Notes under the pieces: model-generated | Told to the model about the DNA's origin: nothing | What the model saw: the letters and a program-made list of their open reading frames with translations, nothing else | The model's database searches: none | Shown here: positions 1 through 7,364 of the stretch, one piece after another | Layout of the letters: every line of letters begins with the position of its first letter | Numbering within the stretch: the first letter of the stretch is position 1 | NCBI GenBank assembly: GCA_025964055.1 | Contig: JAOPZP010000617.1 | Location: 1-8,308 of the forward strand | Direction of reading: 5' to 3' | Source: Conexibacter sp. | Lineage (GTDB): Bacteria; Actinomycetota; Thermoleophilia; Solirubrobacterales; Solirubrobacteraceae | DNA: 8,308 nucleotides | Translations under genes and position numbers: made by a program

Positions 1-302
1 AGCTCCGCGACCGCCGGCTGAAGGTCGGCCGCGACATCTCGCTGGTCAGCTGCGACGCGATCTCCGTGACCGAGCTCTTCGACCCGCCGATCGCCGTCAT
101 CCGGCGCGACAACCGCGAGATCGGCCGGCGCGGCGCCGAACTGCTGTTGCAGCACCTCCGCGACGAGGACCTCGAGCCCCAGCAGGTCGTCCTGCCGACG
201 GAGTTCGTGGCACGCGCCAGCTGCGCGCCGCCCGCCGCGCCCAAGAAGAAGAAGGCGGCGGCCAGGAAGGCCCCCGCCCGGCGCGCCGGCACTGCGAGCT
301 AG
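1..302 (+). CDS. LacI-family transcriptional repressor, C-terminal part (5' end outside window)
   Basis: Only the last 99 codons are present, with the reading frame open from base 3. The visible part is the end of the periplasmic-binding-protein-like effector domain. It shows DISLVSCDAI (the family usually has DISLVGFDD), then DPPIAVIRRDNREIGRRGAELLL, matching the LacI family block around PPLTTVRQP and the following helix, and the usual ending VVLPTEFVARASCAPP. The helix-turn-helix would lie to the left of the window. Family proteins normally end soon after the R-S motif. This one continues about 20 residues in a basic tail (PKKKKAAARKAPARR), resembling the tails of some actinobacterial DNA-binding proteins. 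Its stop TAG overlaps the stop of the convergent SDR gene by 2 bp. It probably represses the adjacent sugar operon by binding the operator-like repeats at 6954-6989 and releasing them on binding the sugar. That link is inferred from proximity and motif type only. Confidence 0.88.
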   Translation, partial: LRDRRLKVGRDISLVSCDAISVTELFDPPIAVIRRDNREIGRRGAELLLQHLRDEDLEPQQVVLPTEFVARASCAPPAAPKKKKAAARKAPARRAGTAS

Positions 303-1069
303 TACATCAACTGGCCGCCGCTGACGTTGATCGTCGCGCCGGAGATGTAGGCCGCGTGGTCGGAGGCCAGGAAGACGACGGTCGGCGCCAGCTCGGCCGG
401 CTGGGCGAAGCGCCCGAGCGGGATCTGCTCGCGGAAGGCGTCGAGCGCCGGGTCGTCCATGCCGTCGCGGAGCATCGGCGTGTCGACCGCGCCCGGCGCG
501 ACGCAGTTGACGGTGATGCCGTCGGGGCCGAGTGTGCGGGCCAGCCCGCGCGAGAGCGACACGACCCCGCCCTTGCTGGCCGAGTAGGCCGTCGAGCCGC
601 CGAAGCCGCCCGTCCACCAGCCCTGGGAGGCGAAGTTGATGATCCGGCCACCGCGGCCGTCCTCCTGCAGGACGCGGGCCACGGCGCGGTTGAGGAAGAA
701 CGTCGCGCGCAGGTTGACGTCGTGCTGGAGGTCCCAGTCGTCCTCGGTCACCGCATCGATGTCCGGACGGCGGACCAGCACGCCGGCCACGTGCACCAGC
801 GCATGGAGCGACCCGAGCTGCGCCCGCGCACCGCGGACGAGCTCATCGAGCCGTCCCGTGTCGCGCAGGTCGGCGGCGATGCCCACATGGCGCTCGGGGT
901 CCTCGAGGCCGCCGACCAGCGCGTCGACCGCATCCTGATCGAGGTCGACCGCCGCGACGCGGCTGCCCTCCTCCGCCAGAGCCTCGACCACCGCTGAGCC
1001 GATCCCACCGGTCGCGCCGGTGACGAGCACGCCGCGGTCCTGCAGCCCGGCGCCGAGCGGCACGCTCAC
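299..1069 (-). CDS. SDR-family NAD(P)-dependent dehydrogenase (candidate sugar 1-dehydrogenase)
   Basis: This is a 256-residue classical short-chain dehydrogenase, normal for the family. The Rossmann glycine motif TGATGGIG is at 17-24. An Asp at 42, at the end of the second strand, usually means NAD(H) rather than NADP(H). The structural NNAG motif appears as HVAG (93-96). The catalytic tetrad is complete: Asn119, Ser148 (in NFASQG), Tyr162 and Lys166 (YSASK). The GTG start is favoured because AGGAGG lies 7 nt upstream and the start overlaps the previous stop as GTGA. It is the last gene of the operon. With a mutarotase, a transporter and an acid-sugar dehydratase nearby, a likely role is C1 oxidation of a free sugar to its lactone. 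A 2-keto-3-deoxy-aldonate dehydrogenase is the main alternative. Family assignment is firm; the substrate is inferred. Confidence 0.93.
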   Translation of the reverse strand: MSVPLGAGLQDRGVLVTGATGGIGSAVVEALAEEGSRVAAVDLDQDAVDALVGGLEDPERHVGIAADLRDTGRLDELVRGARAQLGSLHALVHVAGVLVRRPDIDAVTEDDWDLQHDVNLRATFFLNRAVARVLQEDGRGGRIINFASQGWWTGGFGGSTAYSASKGGVVSLSRGLARTLGPDGITVNCVAPGAVDTPMLRDGMDDPALDAFREQIPLGRFAQPAELAPTVVFLASDHAAYISGATINVSGGQLMY

Positions 1070-2151
1070 GCCCGGACCTCCTGCGTCACGCCGGAGACCG
1101 GCTCCAGCGAGCCGGTCCGCGCGCTGCGATAGGCGGCGTCGAGCAGCTCGACGGTCCGCGCCGCCAGCTCGCCGGGCGAGTTGTTGTCGGTCTGCCTCCC
1201 CAGCGCGAGGTCGACGATCGCGTTCGTCGGACCCTCGGCGTCGTAGGCCCCGTCGCCGTCCTCCACGGGCACGTGCACGTCGACCCGGCCCCGCTCGGTC
1301 CACAGCCAGGCCTGCTCGCGCTCGACGTCGACGTGGAGCTGGCCGGCCTCGCCGATGGCCCGGAACTCGAGCTGGTGCTTGTTGCCGTTGGCACCTTCGT
1401 GGCAGGAGCCGCCGGAGACGGTGCCGATCGCGCCGCCGTCGTAGCGCACGGCGAGCGCGTCGTGCAGCTCCACCGGCGCGCCGAGCGGCGCGGACATGAG
1501 CGAGAAGACCGAGGCCGCGCGCAGATCGGTGAACCACAGCGCCAGCCCGAGCGCATGGCTCAGCTGGGCCTGGGCGTAGCCGCCGCCGGAGATCGCCGGG
1601 TCCGTCCAGGTGGACTGCTCGGGCACGGTGTCCGGCGCAGCGTCGGGGTAGGCGCCCGTGTTGGACAGCAGCTCGCGGGTCACGGAGGCCATCTGCACCG
1701 ACAGCTGCTCGATCCGGCCGATGCCGTGCTCGTCCATCAGGCGCTTGGCGGCCCGGATCATGGGCCGGTAGTTCCAGCCGAAGACGACGACGAGGTGGCG
1801 TCCGGTCCGCTCGGCGGTCGCGACGAGGTCCCAGGCCTGGGCCGGGTCGATGGTGAACGGCTTCTCGACGAGCACGTGGGCGCCGGACTCCATCGCGGCC
1901 TTGGCGTGCTCGTAGTGCGAGCCGGTGGGGCTGGCGATCAGCGCCACGTCGACGCCCTCCGCCAGCACGTCGCGGTAGTCCTCGCTGGCCAGCGCGAAGT
2001 CCCAGTCCCGGCGGATGCGCTCCAGGGGCTCGGCGCCGATGCGGCTGACGCCGACGAAGTCCAGCTCGTCGCGCCGCCGGGCCAGCGTCGGCAAGTGCGA
2101 GGACACCGCCCAGGACCCCGCGCCGATGACGCCCAACCGCAACTTGCTCAC
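1066..2151 (-). CDS. Gfo/Idh/MocA-family oxidoreductase
   Basis: This is a 361-residue NAD(P)-dependent oxidoreductase. The N-terminal Rossmann domain (about 1-120) has GVIGAGSWA at 7-15, a GxGxxA form of the dinucleotide motif, and the family motif EKP at 96-98 with the catalytic Lys97. The C-terminal alpha/beta domain has SGGGYAQAQLSHALG (188-202). There His199 fits the family's catalytic His, but the Asp four residues before it in most sugar or inositol dehydrogenases is Ala here. The GTG start has GAGGAG 6 nt upstream and overlaps the dehydratase stop by GTGA. The gene overlaps the following SDR gene by another GTGA, so the two oxidoreductases are probably made together. It may oxidise or epimerise a sugar or sugar acid from the imported substrate. 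The exact reaction cannot be read from the sequence. Confidence 0.92.
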   Translation of the reverse strand: MSKLRLGVIGAGSWAVSSHLPTLARRRDELDFVGVSRIGAEPLERIRRDWDFALASEDYRDVLAEGVDVALIASPTGSHYEHAKAAMESGAHVLVEKPFTIDPAQAWDLVATAERTGRHLVVVFGWNYRPMIRAAKRLMDEHGIGRIEQLSVQMASVTRELLSNTGAYPDAAPDTVPEQSTWTDPAISGGGYAQAQLSHALGLALWFTDLRAASVFSLMSAPLGAPVELHDALAVRYDGGAIGTVSGGSCHEGANGNKHQLEFRAIGEAGQLHVDVEREQAWLWTERGRVDVHVPVEDGDGAYDAEGPTNAIVDLALGRQTDNNSPGELAARTVELLDAAYRSARTGSLEPVSGVTQEVRA

Positions 2152-3284
2152 CTGATGCTCCTCGTGCTCCGGAAGCGCTCCACCACGTCCTCGTCGACCT
2201 CGATGCCCAGGCCCGGGCGGTCCGGGACCGGCCACCACCCGCCGCTCGGCTTCCACCCCGACGCGCCCGCCAGCTCGTGCTGCATGGGGTTGGCGAGCGG
2301 CTTGCTCTCCAGCAGCCGGCAGGACGGCAGCGCCCAGGACAGCGCAAGGCTGGCCGAGAGCACGATCGCGCTCGACCACGAGTGCGCGTTGGTCGTGACG
2401 CGCTCGGTCTCGGCGATCCGCGCGGCGCGCAGGAACCCGGTGATGCCCTCCGCACGCCCGGGATCGATGCCCACGACGTCGCACGTGCCCGACCGGATGA
2501 CGCGCTCGAGCCCGCGGACGCTCCACTCGCGCTCGCCGTAGGCGATCAACGCGGTGGTCTTGGCCCGGAGCGTCTCGTAGCCCTCCGGATCGTCGGCGCC
2601 CAGCGGCTCCTCGATCCAGTGCAGGCCGTGCTCCTCGAAGGCGCGCGTGCGCTGCACGGCCTCGGCCACGGTCCAGCGGTTGCGAACTCCGAGGTCGATC
2701 ATCAGCCACGGGTCGGGGCCGATCGCCTGGCGCACCGCCGCGACGAACGCGACGTCGCGATCGTGGTCGAAGCCGAGGTTCGCGCTGCCGCGCTTGCCGA
2801 AGCCGATCTTCACGCCCTGCGCCTTGCCCTGCACCCAGCCGGCGATCTCCTCGGCCAGCACCGGGATGGACGGGCTGGTGGCGTGCCCGCTGGCGACGAC
2901 CGGCAGCTGGTCGCGCGCCGGGCCGCCGAGGAGGTCCAGCAGCGAGCGATCGAGCACCTGGCCCTTGAGGTCCCACAGCGCGAGGTCGATCGCCGACAGC
3001 GCGAACGACGCGATGCCGGCGCCGCCGTACCACCACATGTGGTCGCGCAGGTCCTGCCAGATCCGCTCGGTGTGCAGCGGATCGCGGCCGACGACCAGCG
3101 GCTCCAGCGCCGCGATGAGCTCGGCCGTGGCGCGCGAGGCCTCCGGCCACATCGTGACCGCCTCCCCCCACCCCACGCGGCCCTCGTCGTCGCGCACGCG
3201 CACGAGGCACAGATGGCGCTCGCTGTTGTCGTCGTTGGGCTCGGGGTAGGCGACGGGGATCGCCTCGACGGAGACGACGCTCAC
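2148..3284 (-). CDS. Mandelate racemase/muconate lactonizing enzyme family protein, probable acid-sugar (aldonate) dehydratase
   Basis: This is a 378-residue enolase-superfamily enzyme of usual length. The N-terminal capping domain (about 1-125) contains VGWGEA and AIDLALWDLKG. The barrel follows with candidate catalytic residues in order: Lys159 (VKIGFG, the second Lys of the KxK motif; the first is Gly), metal ligands Asp197 (MIDLG), Glu225/226 (WIEEPL) and Glu251 (YGERE), and the dyad Asp274 and His301 (TNAHSW). The Lys plus His-Asp arrangement is that of the mandelate racemase subgroup, many members of which dehydrate aldonates to 2-keto-3-deoxy acids using Mg2+. The ending PDRPGLGIEVDEDVVERFR is typical of the family. 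From memory it does not closely follow the E. coli L-rhamnonate dehydratase sequence, so I give no symbol. The GTG start overlaps the permease stop (GTGA) and has no clear Shine-Dalgarno motif, so translation may depend on coupling. L-rhamnonate, L-fuconate or another aldonate are possible substrates. Confidence 0.92.
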   Translation of the reverse strand: MSVVSVEAIPVAYPEPNDDNSERHLCLVRVRDDEGRVGWGEAVTMWPEASRATAELIAALEPLVVGRDPLHTERIWQDLRDHMWWYGGAGIASFALSAIDLALWDLKGQVLDRSLLDLLGGPARDQLPVVASGHATSPSIPVLAEEIAGWVQGKAQGVKIGFGKRGSANLGFDHDRDVAFVAAVRQAIGPDPWLMIDLGVRNRWTVAEAVQRTRAFEEHGLHWIEEPLGADDPEGYETLRAKTTALIAYGEREWSVRGLERVIRSGTCDVVGIDPGRAEGITGFLRAARIAETERVTTNAHSWSSAIVLSASLALSWALPSCRLLESKPLANPMQHELAGASGWKPSGGWWPVPDRPGLGIEVDEDVVERFRSTRSIR

Positions 3285-4299
3285 GTGTCGACCGCGAACC
3301 GCAGTCGCAGCTGGTCGAAGGAGACGGCCAGGATGAGCAGCGTGCCGCGGGCGACGTCCTGCCAGAACGAGTTGACGCTGAGCAAGGTCAGGCCATTGTT
3401 GAGCACGGCGATGACCAGCAGCCCGAAGAGCGTTCCGATGATCGTGCCGCGGCCGCCGGCGAGACTCGCGCCGCCCAGCACCACGGCCGTGATGACCGAC
3501 AGCTCGAGCCCGTTGCCGGCGTTCGTCGATGCCGCGCTGAGCTGCGAGACGTTGATCAGCGCGGCCAGCGCCACGAACGTCCCCGAGAGCAGGAACGAGA
3601 TGAACAGCAGGCGCCCGGTGCGCAGGCCGGCCAGCCGCGCGGCGACCGGGTTGGCCCCGATCGCGTACATCGCCCGTCCGAAGACCGTGTAGCGCATGAC
3701 GACGTAGAAGACGCCGACGACGACCAGGAAGACGATCACCGGCAGCGGGATGTTGAAGAGCGGCCGCGACGTCCCCAGGCCCGCGAAGCCGTTGACCGGC
3801 AGCGTCTGGCCGTCGGCGATGACGCGCGCCAGGCCGACGAACGCCGCCAGCGTGCCGAGCGTCGTGATCAGGGGGTTGACCCCCACCACCGTGACGAGCG
3901 TGCCGTTGATCGCCCCGATCAGCAGGCCGCCGAGGATCGCCGCGACGATGCCCGCCGCGAGCCCGTGCTTGTCGCTGACGTAGGCCATCAACACGCCGCA
4001 GAACGTCAGCGCCGAGCCGACCGAGAGGTCGAACTGGCCGGCGACCAGCAGCAGCGTCGCCGGGGCGGCGATGATGCCCGCGATCGCCGCGGCGGTCAGG
4101 ACGTTGAGGAAGTTGTCGTAGTTCAGGAAGAACGGTGACTTGATCGAGAAGAAGATCCCGAGCGCCAGCAGCAGCACCACCAGCGGCGCGATGTCCGGGA
4201 TCCGCGCGAGCAGGGGTGCCCGCCCGGGGCCGGGGCCCGGCTCCGTCGCGGCGGGCGGCACCTGGCGCCCCGCCTCCGTCGCCCCTTCGGCGCTCATCA

Positions 4300-4300
<1 letters not shown>
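3281..4300 (-). CDS. Sugar ABC transporter permease (RbsC/BPD_transp_2 type)
   Basis: This is an inner-membrane permease of about 339 residues for a carbohydrate-uptake (CUT2-type) ABC transporter, made almost wholly of hydrophobic segments from about residue 39 on. Family landmarks are VAGQFDLSVGS (about 87-96), VNPLITTLGT, the ATPase-contacting loop GANPVAARLAGL (about 215-226) and LGGASLAGGRGTIIGTLFG (about 276-293). A Pro/Gly-rich cytoplasmic segment of about 35 residues precedes the first membrane span. The start is ambiguous: TTG at 4303 (AGGAGG 7 nt upstream, TTGA overlap with the ATPase stop), ATG at 4300 (AGGAGG 10 nt upstream) or ATG at 4297 (GGAGG 6 nt upstream). I chose the first ATG, and the choice changes only one or two residues. 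It would form a homodimer channel with the neighbouring ATPase and lipoprotein. Confidence 0.95.
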
Positions 4301-5802
<1,502 letters not shown>

Positions 5803-5807
5803 GCCAC

Positions 5808-6911
5808 TCAGCAGCCCTTCAGGGTGTAGAGCTGATCGATGTTGGCGCTGCTGACCAGCTGGTGGTCGACGAGCAGCTTGGGGGCGATCTGCTCGCCCTT
5901 GGCCGCCTTGATGAGGTACGGGATGCCGATCTCGCCGTAGCGCTCCGGGAAGTAGCCCGCGTCGGCGATCCAGTTCGGGTTGGTCTTGATCGCGCACTGC
6001 GCCGACGGGTCGGCGCCCTGGCCCGAGAGGTAGATGTCACCCGAGCGCCCAGCCGTCTTGGCCGCGGCGATCGCCCCGAGGATGCCGTCGTCGTTGATGC
6101 TCACCACGACGATCTTCTTCTGGCCGGGGAGCGTCGTGAGCGTGTCGGTCATCTTGGTCCGCGCGGTGTCCGTGCGGTCGGCGTCGAGGATCTTCTCGTT
6201 CTTGAGCGCGCCGGGGCACACCGACTGGAAGCCCTTGCGGTAGCCGCCCATGCGCTGCTTGCTGGCGTCGACCGACGCGGTCGACTCGAGCGACACGTAG
6301 GCGTCGTAGGCGCAGTTCCACTTGTCCTTGGCGAACTTGCCCACGGCCTCGCCGGCGATGAAGCCCGCGTACTCGTTGGCCGCGCCCATGAACGCCTTCT
6401 GGCAGGGCTGCTGCTCGATGTCGACGGCGATGACGGGCACCTGCGGCCCCGCCTTGCAGATCGCGCCGGCCAGCTTCTGGTCGACCTGGAAGTTCAGGTA
6501 GGCCTTCACGCCCTGGCTCTTGAACGACTTCGCGCAGTCCAGCGCCTTCTGCCCGTCCAGCTGCGAGTCGCACACGACGAGCTGCGCGCCGGCCGCCTGG
6601 GCGTTCTTCTTCATGCTGTCGGTGACGAGCTTGGAGAACGGCACCGAGTCGCCGAGCGCGATGAACCCGAGCTTCAGGCCCTTGCCGCTGCCGGCGGCGG
6701 GCGTCTGGAACTTCACGATGCCGTCCTTGGACACCGTCACGGCCGGCGCGGGCGCCGCGGCGGCCGTCGTGCCGGCGGCGGTCGCGCTGCCGCCGCTGTT
6801 GGAGTCGTTGCTGCTGCCGCATGCGGCGATGCTGGTGACCAAGCCAACGCATGCCAGCGCCATGACCGCTCGTCCGCCCGGACGACCGGCGGCTCCTGTA
6901 CGTGCTCTCAA
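5808..6911 (-). CDS. Sugar ABC transporter substrate-binding lipoprotein
   Basis: This is a 367-residue lipoprotein that captures sugar outside the membrane for the ATPase and permease downstream. Residues 1-30 form a lipoprotein signal peptide: a basic stretch (RARTGAAGRPGGR), a hydrophobic core (VMALACVGLVTSIAA), then the acylated Cys31 in IAAC. A Ser/Gly/Ala-rich linker follows to about residue 60. The rest is a type I periplasmic-binding fold (Peripla_BP_4 type), starting at LKLGFIALGDSVPFSKLVTDSM and including the hinge-region pattern VVVSINDDGILGAIAAA. The TTG start is preferred because AGGAGG lies 8 nt before it; the in-frame ATG at codon 17 has no such site and would remove the basic n-region. 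The mature part has eight further Cys, one of them the last residue. First gene of the operon, directly behind the promoter and operator region. Confidence 0.95.
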   Translation of the reverse strand: MRARTGAAGRPGGRAVMALACVGLVTSIAACGSSNDSNSGGSATAAGTTAAAAPAPAVTVSKDGIVKFQTPAAGSGKGLKLGFIALGDSVPFSKLVTDSMKKNAQAAGAQLVVCDSQLDGQKALDCAKSFKSQGVKAYLNFQVDQKLAGAICKAGPQVPVIAVDIEQQPCQKAFMGAANEYAGFIAGEAVGKFAKDKWNCAYDAYVSLESTASVDASKQRMGGYRKGFQSVCPGALKNEKILDADRTDTARTKMTDTLTTLPGQKKIVVVSINDDGILGAIAAAKTAGRSGDIYLSGQGADPSAQCAIKTNPNWIADAGYFPERYGEIGIPYLIKAAKGEQIAPKLLVDHQLVSSANIDQLYTLKGC

Positions 6912-6919
6912 GACCCTCT

Positions 6920-6925
6920 CCTCCT
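6920..6925 (-). promoter_or_regulatory. Ribosome binding site of the lipoprotein gene
   Basis: AGGAGG on the minus strand, 8 nt before the TTG codon at 6911-6909. It is the evidence that TTG, not the later in-frame ATG, is the start. Confidence 0.8.
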
Positions 6926-6953
6926 ACGAAACCCGATGGTGGCCGCACCTGTT

Positions 6954-6989
6954 GGAAACGGTTCCGGAACCGTATCCGGGAACGTTCGC
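6954..6989. promoter_or_regulatory. Three tandem 12-bp LacI-type operator-like units
   Basis: Three adjacent units read GGAAACGGTTCC (6954-6965), GGAACCGTATCC (6966-6977) and GGGAACGTTCGC (6978-6989). Each has CG at its exact centre, so the centres are 12 bp apart. The first fits the LacI-family pattern AA-N-CG-N-TT with near dyad symmetry. The third contains the perfect palindrome GAACGTTC (6980-6987). Units one and two together form a perfect 16-bp palindrome, ACGGTTCCGGAACCGT (6958-6973). The array covers the promoter spacer, the -10 element and the likely start point, so a bound repressor would block transcription. A LacI-family gene lies at the far end of the operon. Which of the overlapping dyads is the true operator is not settled by sequence. 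Confidence 0.7.
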
Positions 6990-6997
6990 CGCGTCAA
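6969..6997 (-). promoter_or_regulatory. Sigma-70-like promoter of the sugar operon
   Basis: On the minus strand a -35 element TTGACG (6997-6992) is followed by a 17-bp spacer and a -10 element TACGGT (6974-6969), which keeps the TA...T of the consensus. Transcription would start near 6962 and give a leader of about 50 nt before the TTG start at 6911. The -35 lies 17 bp past the mutarotase stop. The operator-like units overlap the spacer and the -10. The remainder of the 103-bp gap shows only the ribosome binding site. Confidence 0.65.
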
Positions 6998-7014
6998 GGT
7001 GCGACGGTTGAACC

Positions 7015-7329
7015 TCAGTCGAGATGCCAGACCTCGTCAGCCGTGAACAGCCGCCCGTCGGCGTCGGTCAGCTCCTCGATCACGTCGGTGAACCACGCCG
7101 ACCAGCGGGCGTTGACCTCGGTCGCCCCGACCTTCCCGAACGCCGTCTCGGCGTCAGGGTGGCACTCGGCGTAGGCCACGACGTCGCGCCCGCGGCGGAA
7201 CAGCGTGTAGTTGCGCACGCCGGCGCTGCGCAGCGCCTCGACCAGCTCGGGCCAGATCTCCGCGTGGCGGCGCCCGTACTCCTCTTCCATGCCCTCCCGC
7301 AACCGGAAGGTGAAGCAGAACCTCTCCAT
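7015..7329 (-). CDS. rhaM: L-rhamnose mutarotase family protein (RhaM/RhaU, DUF718)
   Basis: This is a cytoplasmic enzyme of 104 residues, the same length as E. coli RhaM, which interconverts the alpha and beta anomers of L-rhamnose. The residues known from that enzyme fall at the same positions: Tyr18, His22 (RRHAEIWPEL), Tyr41 (GVRNYTLF) and Trp76 (NARWSAWFTDV). The C-terminus EVWHLD matches the family's EV-aromatic-L ending. An in-frame ATG two codons earlier (7335) is less likely because GGAAAGG ends only 1 nt before it, but 7 nt before the ATG chosen here. The gene follows the E2 gene by 35 bp and precedes the operon promoter, so it may be read from upstream and separately from the transporter. 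Relatives in this family act on L-fucose or other sugars, so rhamnose specificity is likely but not proven. Confidence 0.93.
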   Translation of the reverse strand: MERFCFTFRLREGMEEEYGRRHAEIWPELVEALRSAGVRNYTLFRRGRDVVAYAECHPDAETAFGKVGATEVNARWSAWFTDVIEELTDADGRLFTADEVWHLD

Positions 7330-7364
7330 CGTCATGCCTTTCCGAATGTCGATCGACGACCGGC

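Noticed and set aside
278..289. Perfect 12-bp palindrome CCGGCGCGCCGG near the convergent stops as a terminator
   Set aside because: It lies inside the repressor tail coding sequence, can form only a 4-bp stem with a usable loop, and has no T-run on either side. Such palindromes are expected by chance at this GC content.
6954..6977. The dyad between the mutarotase and lipoprotein genes as an intrinsic terminator
   Set aside because: It lacks a proper loop and a following T-run, overlaps a good promoter, and fits LacI-type operator patterns better. Some termination of the mutarotase transcript there is not excluded.
7348..7357. GTCGATCGAC palindrome between the E2 and mutarotase genes as an operator
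   Set aside because: Short palindromes of this composition are frequent in such DNA, and it has neither the LacI-type core nor a recognisable promoter beside it.
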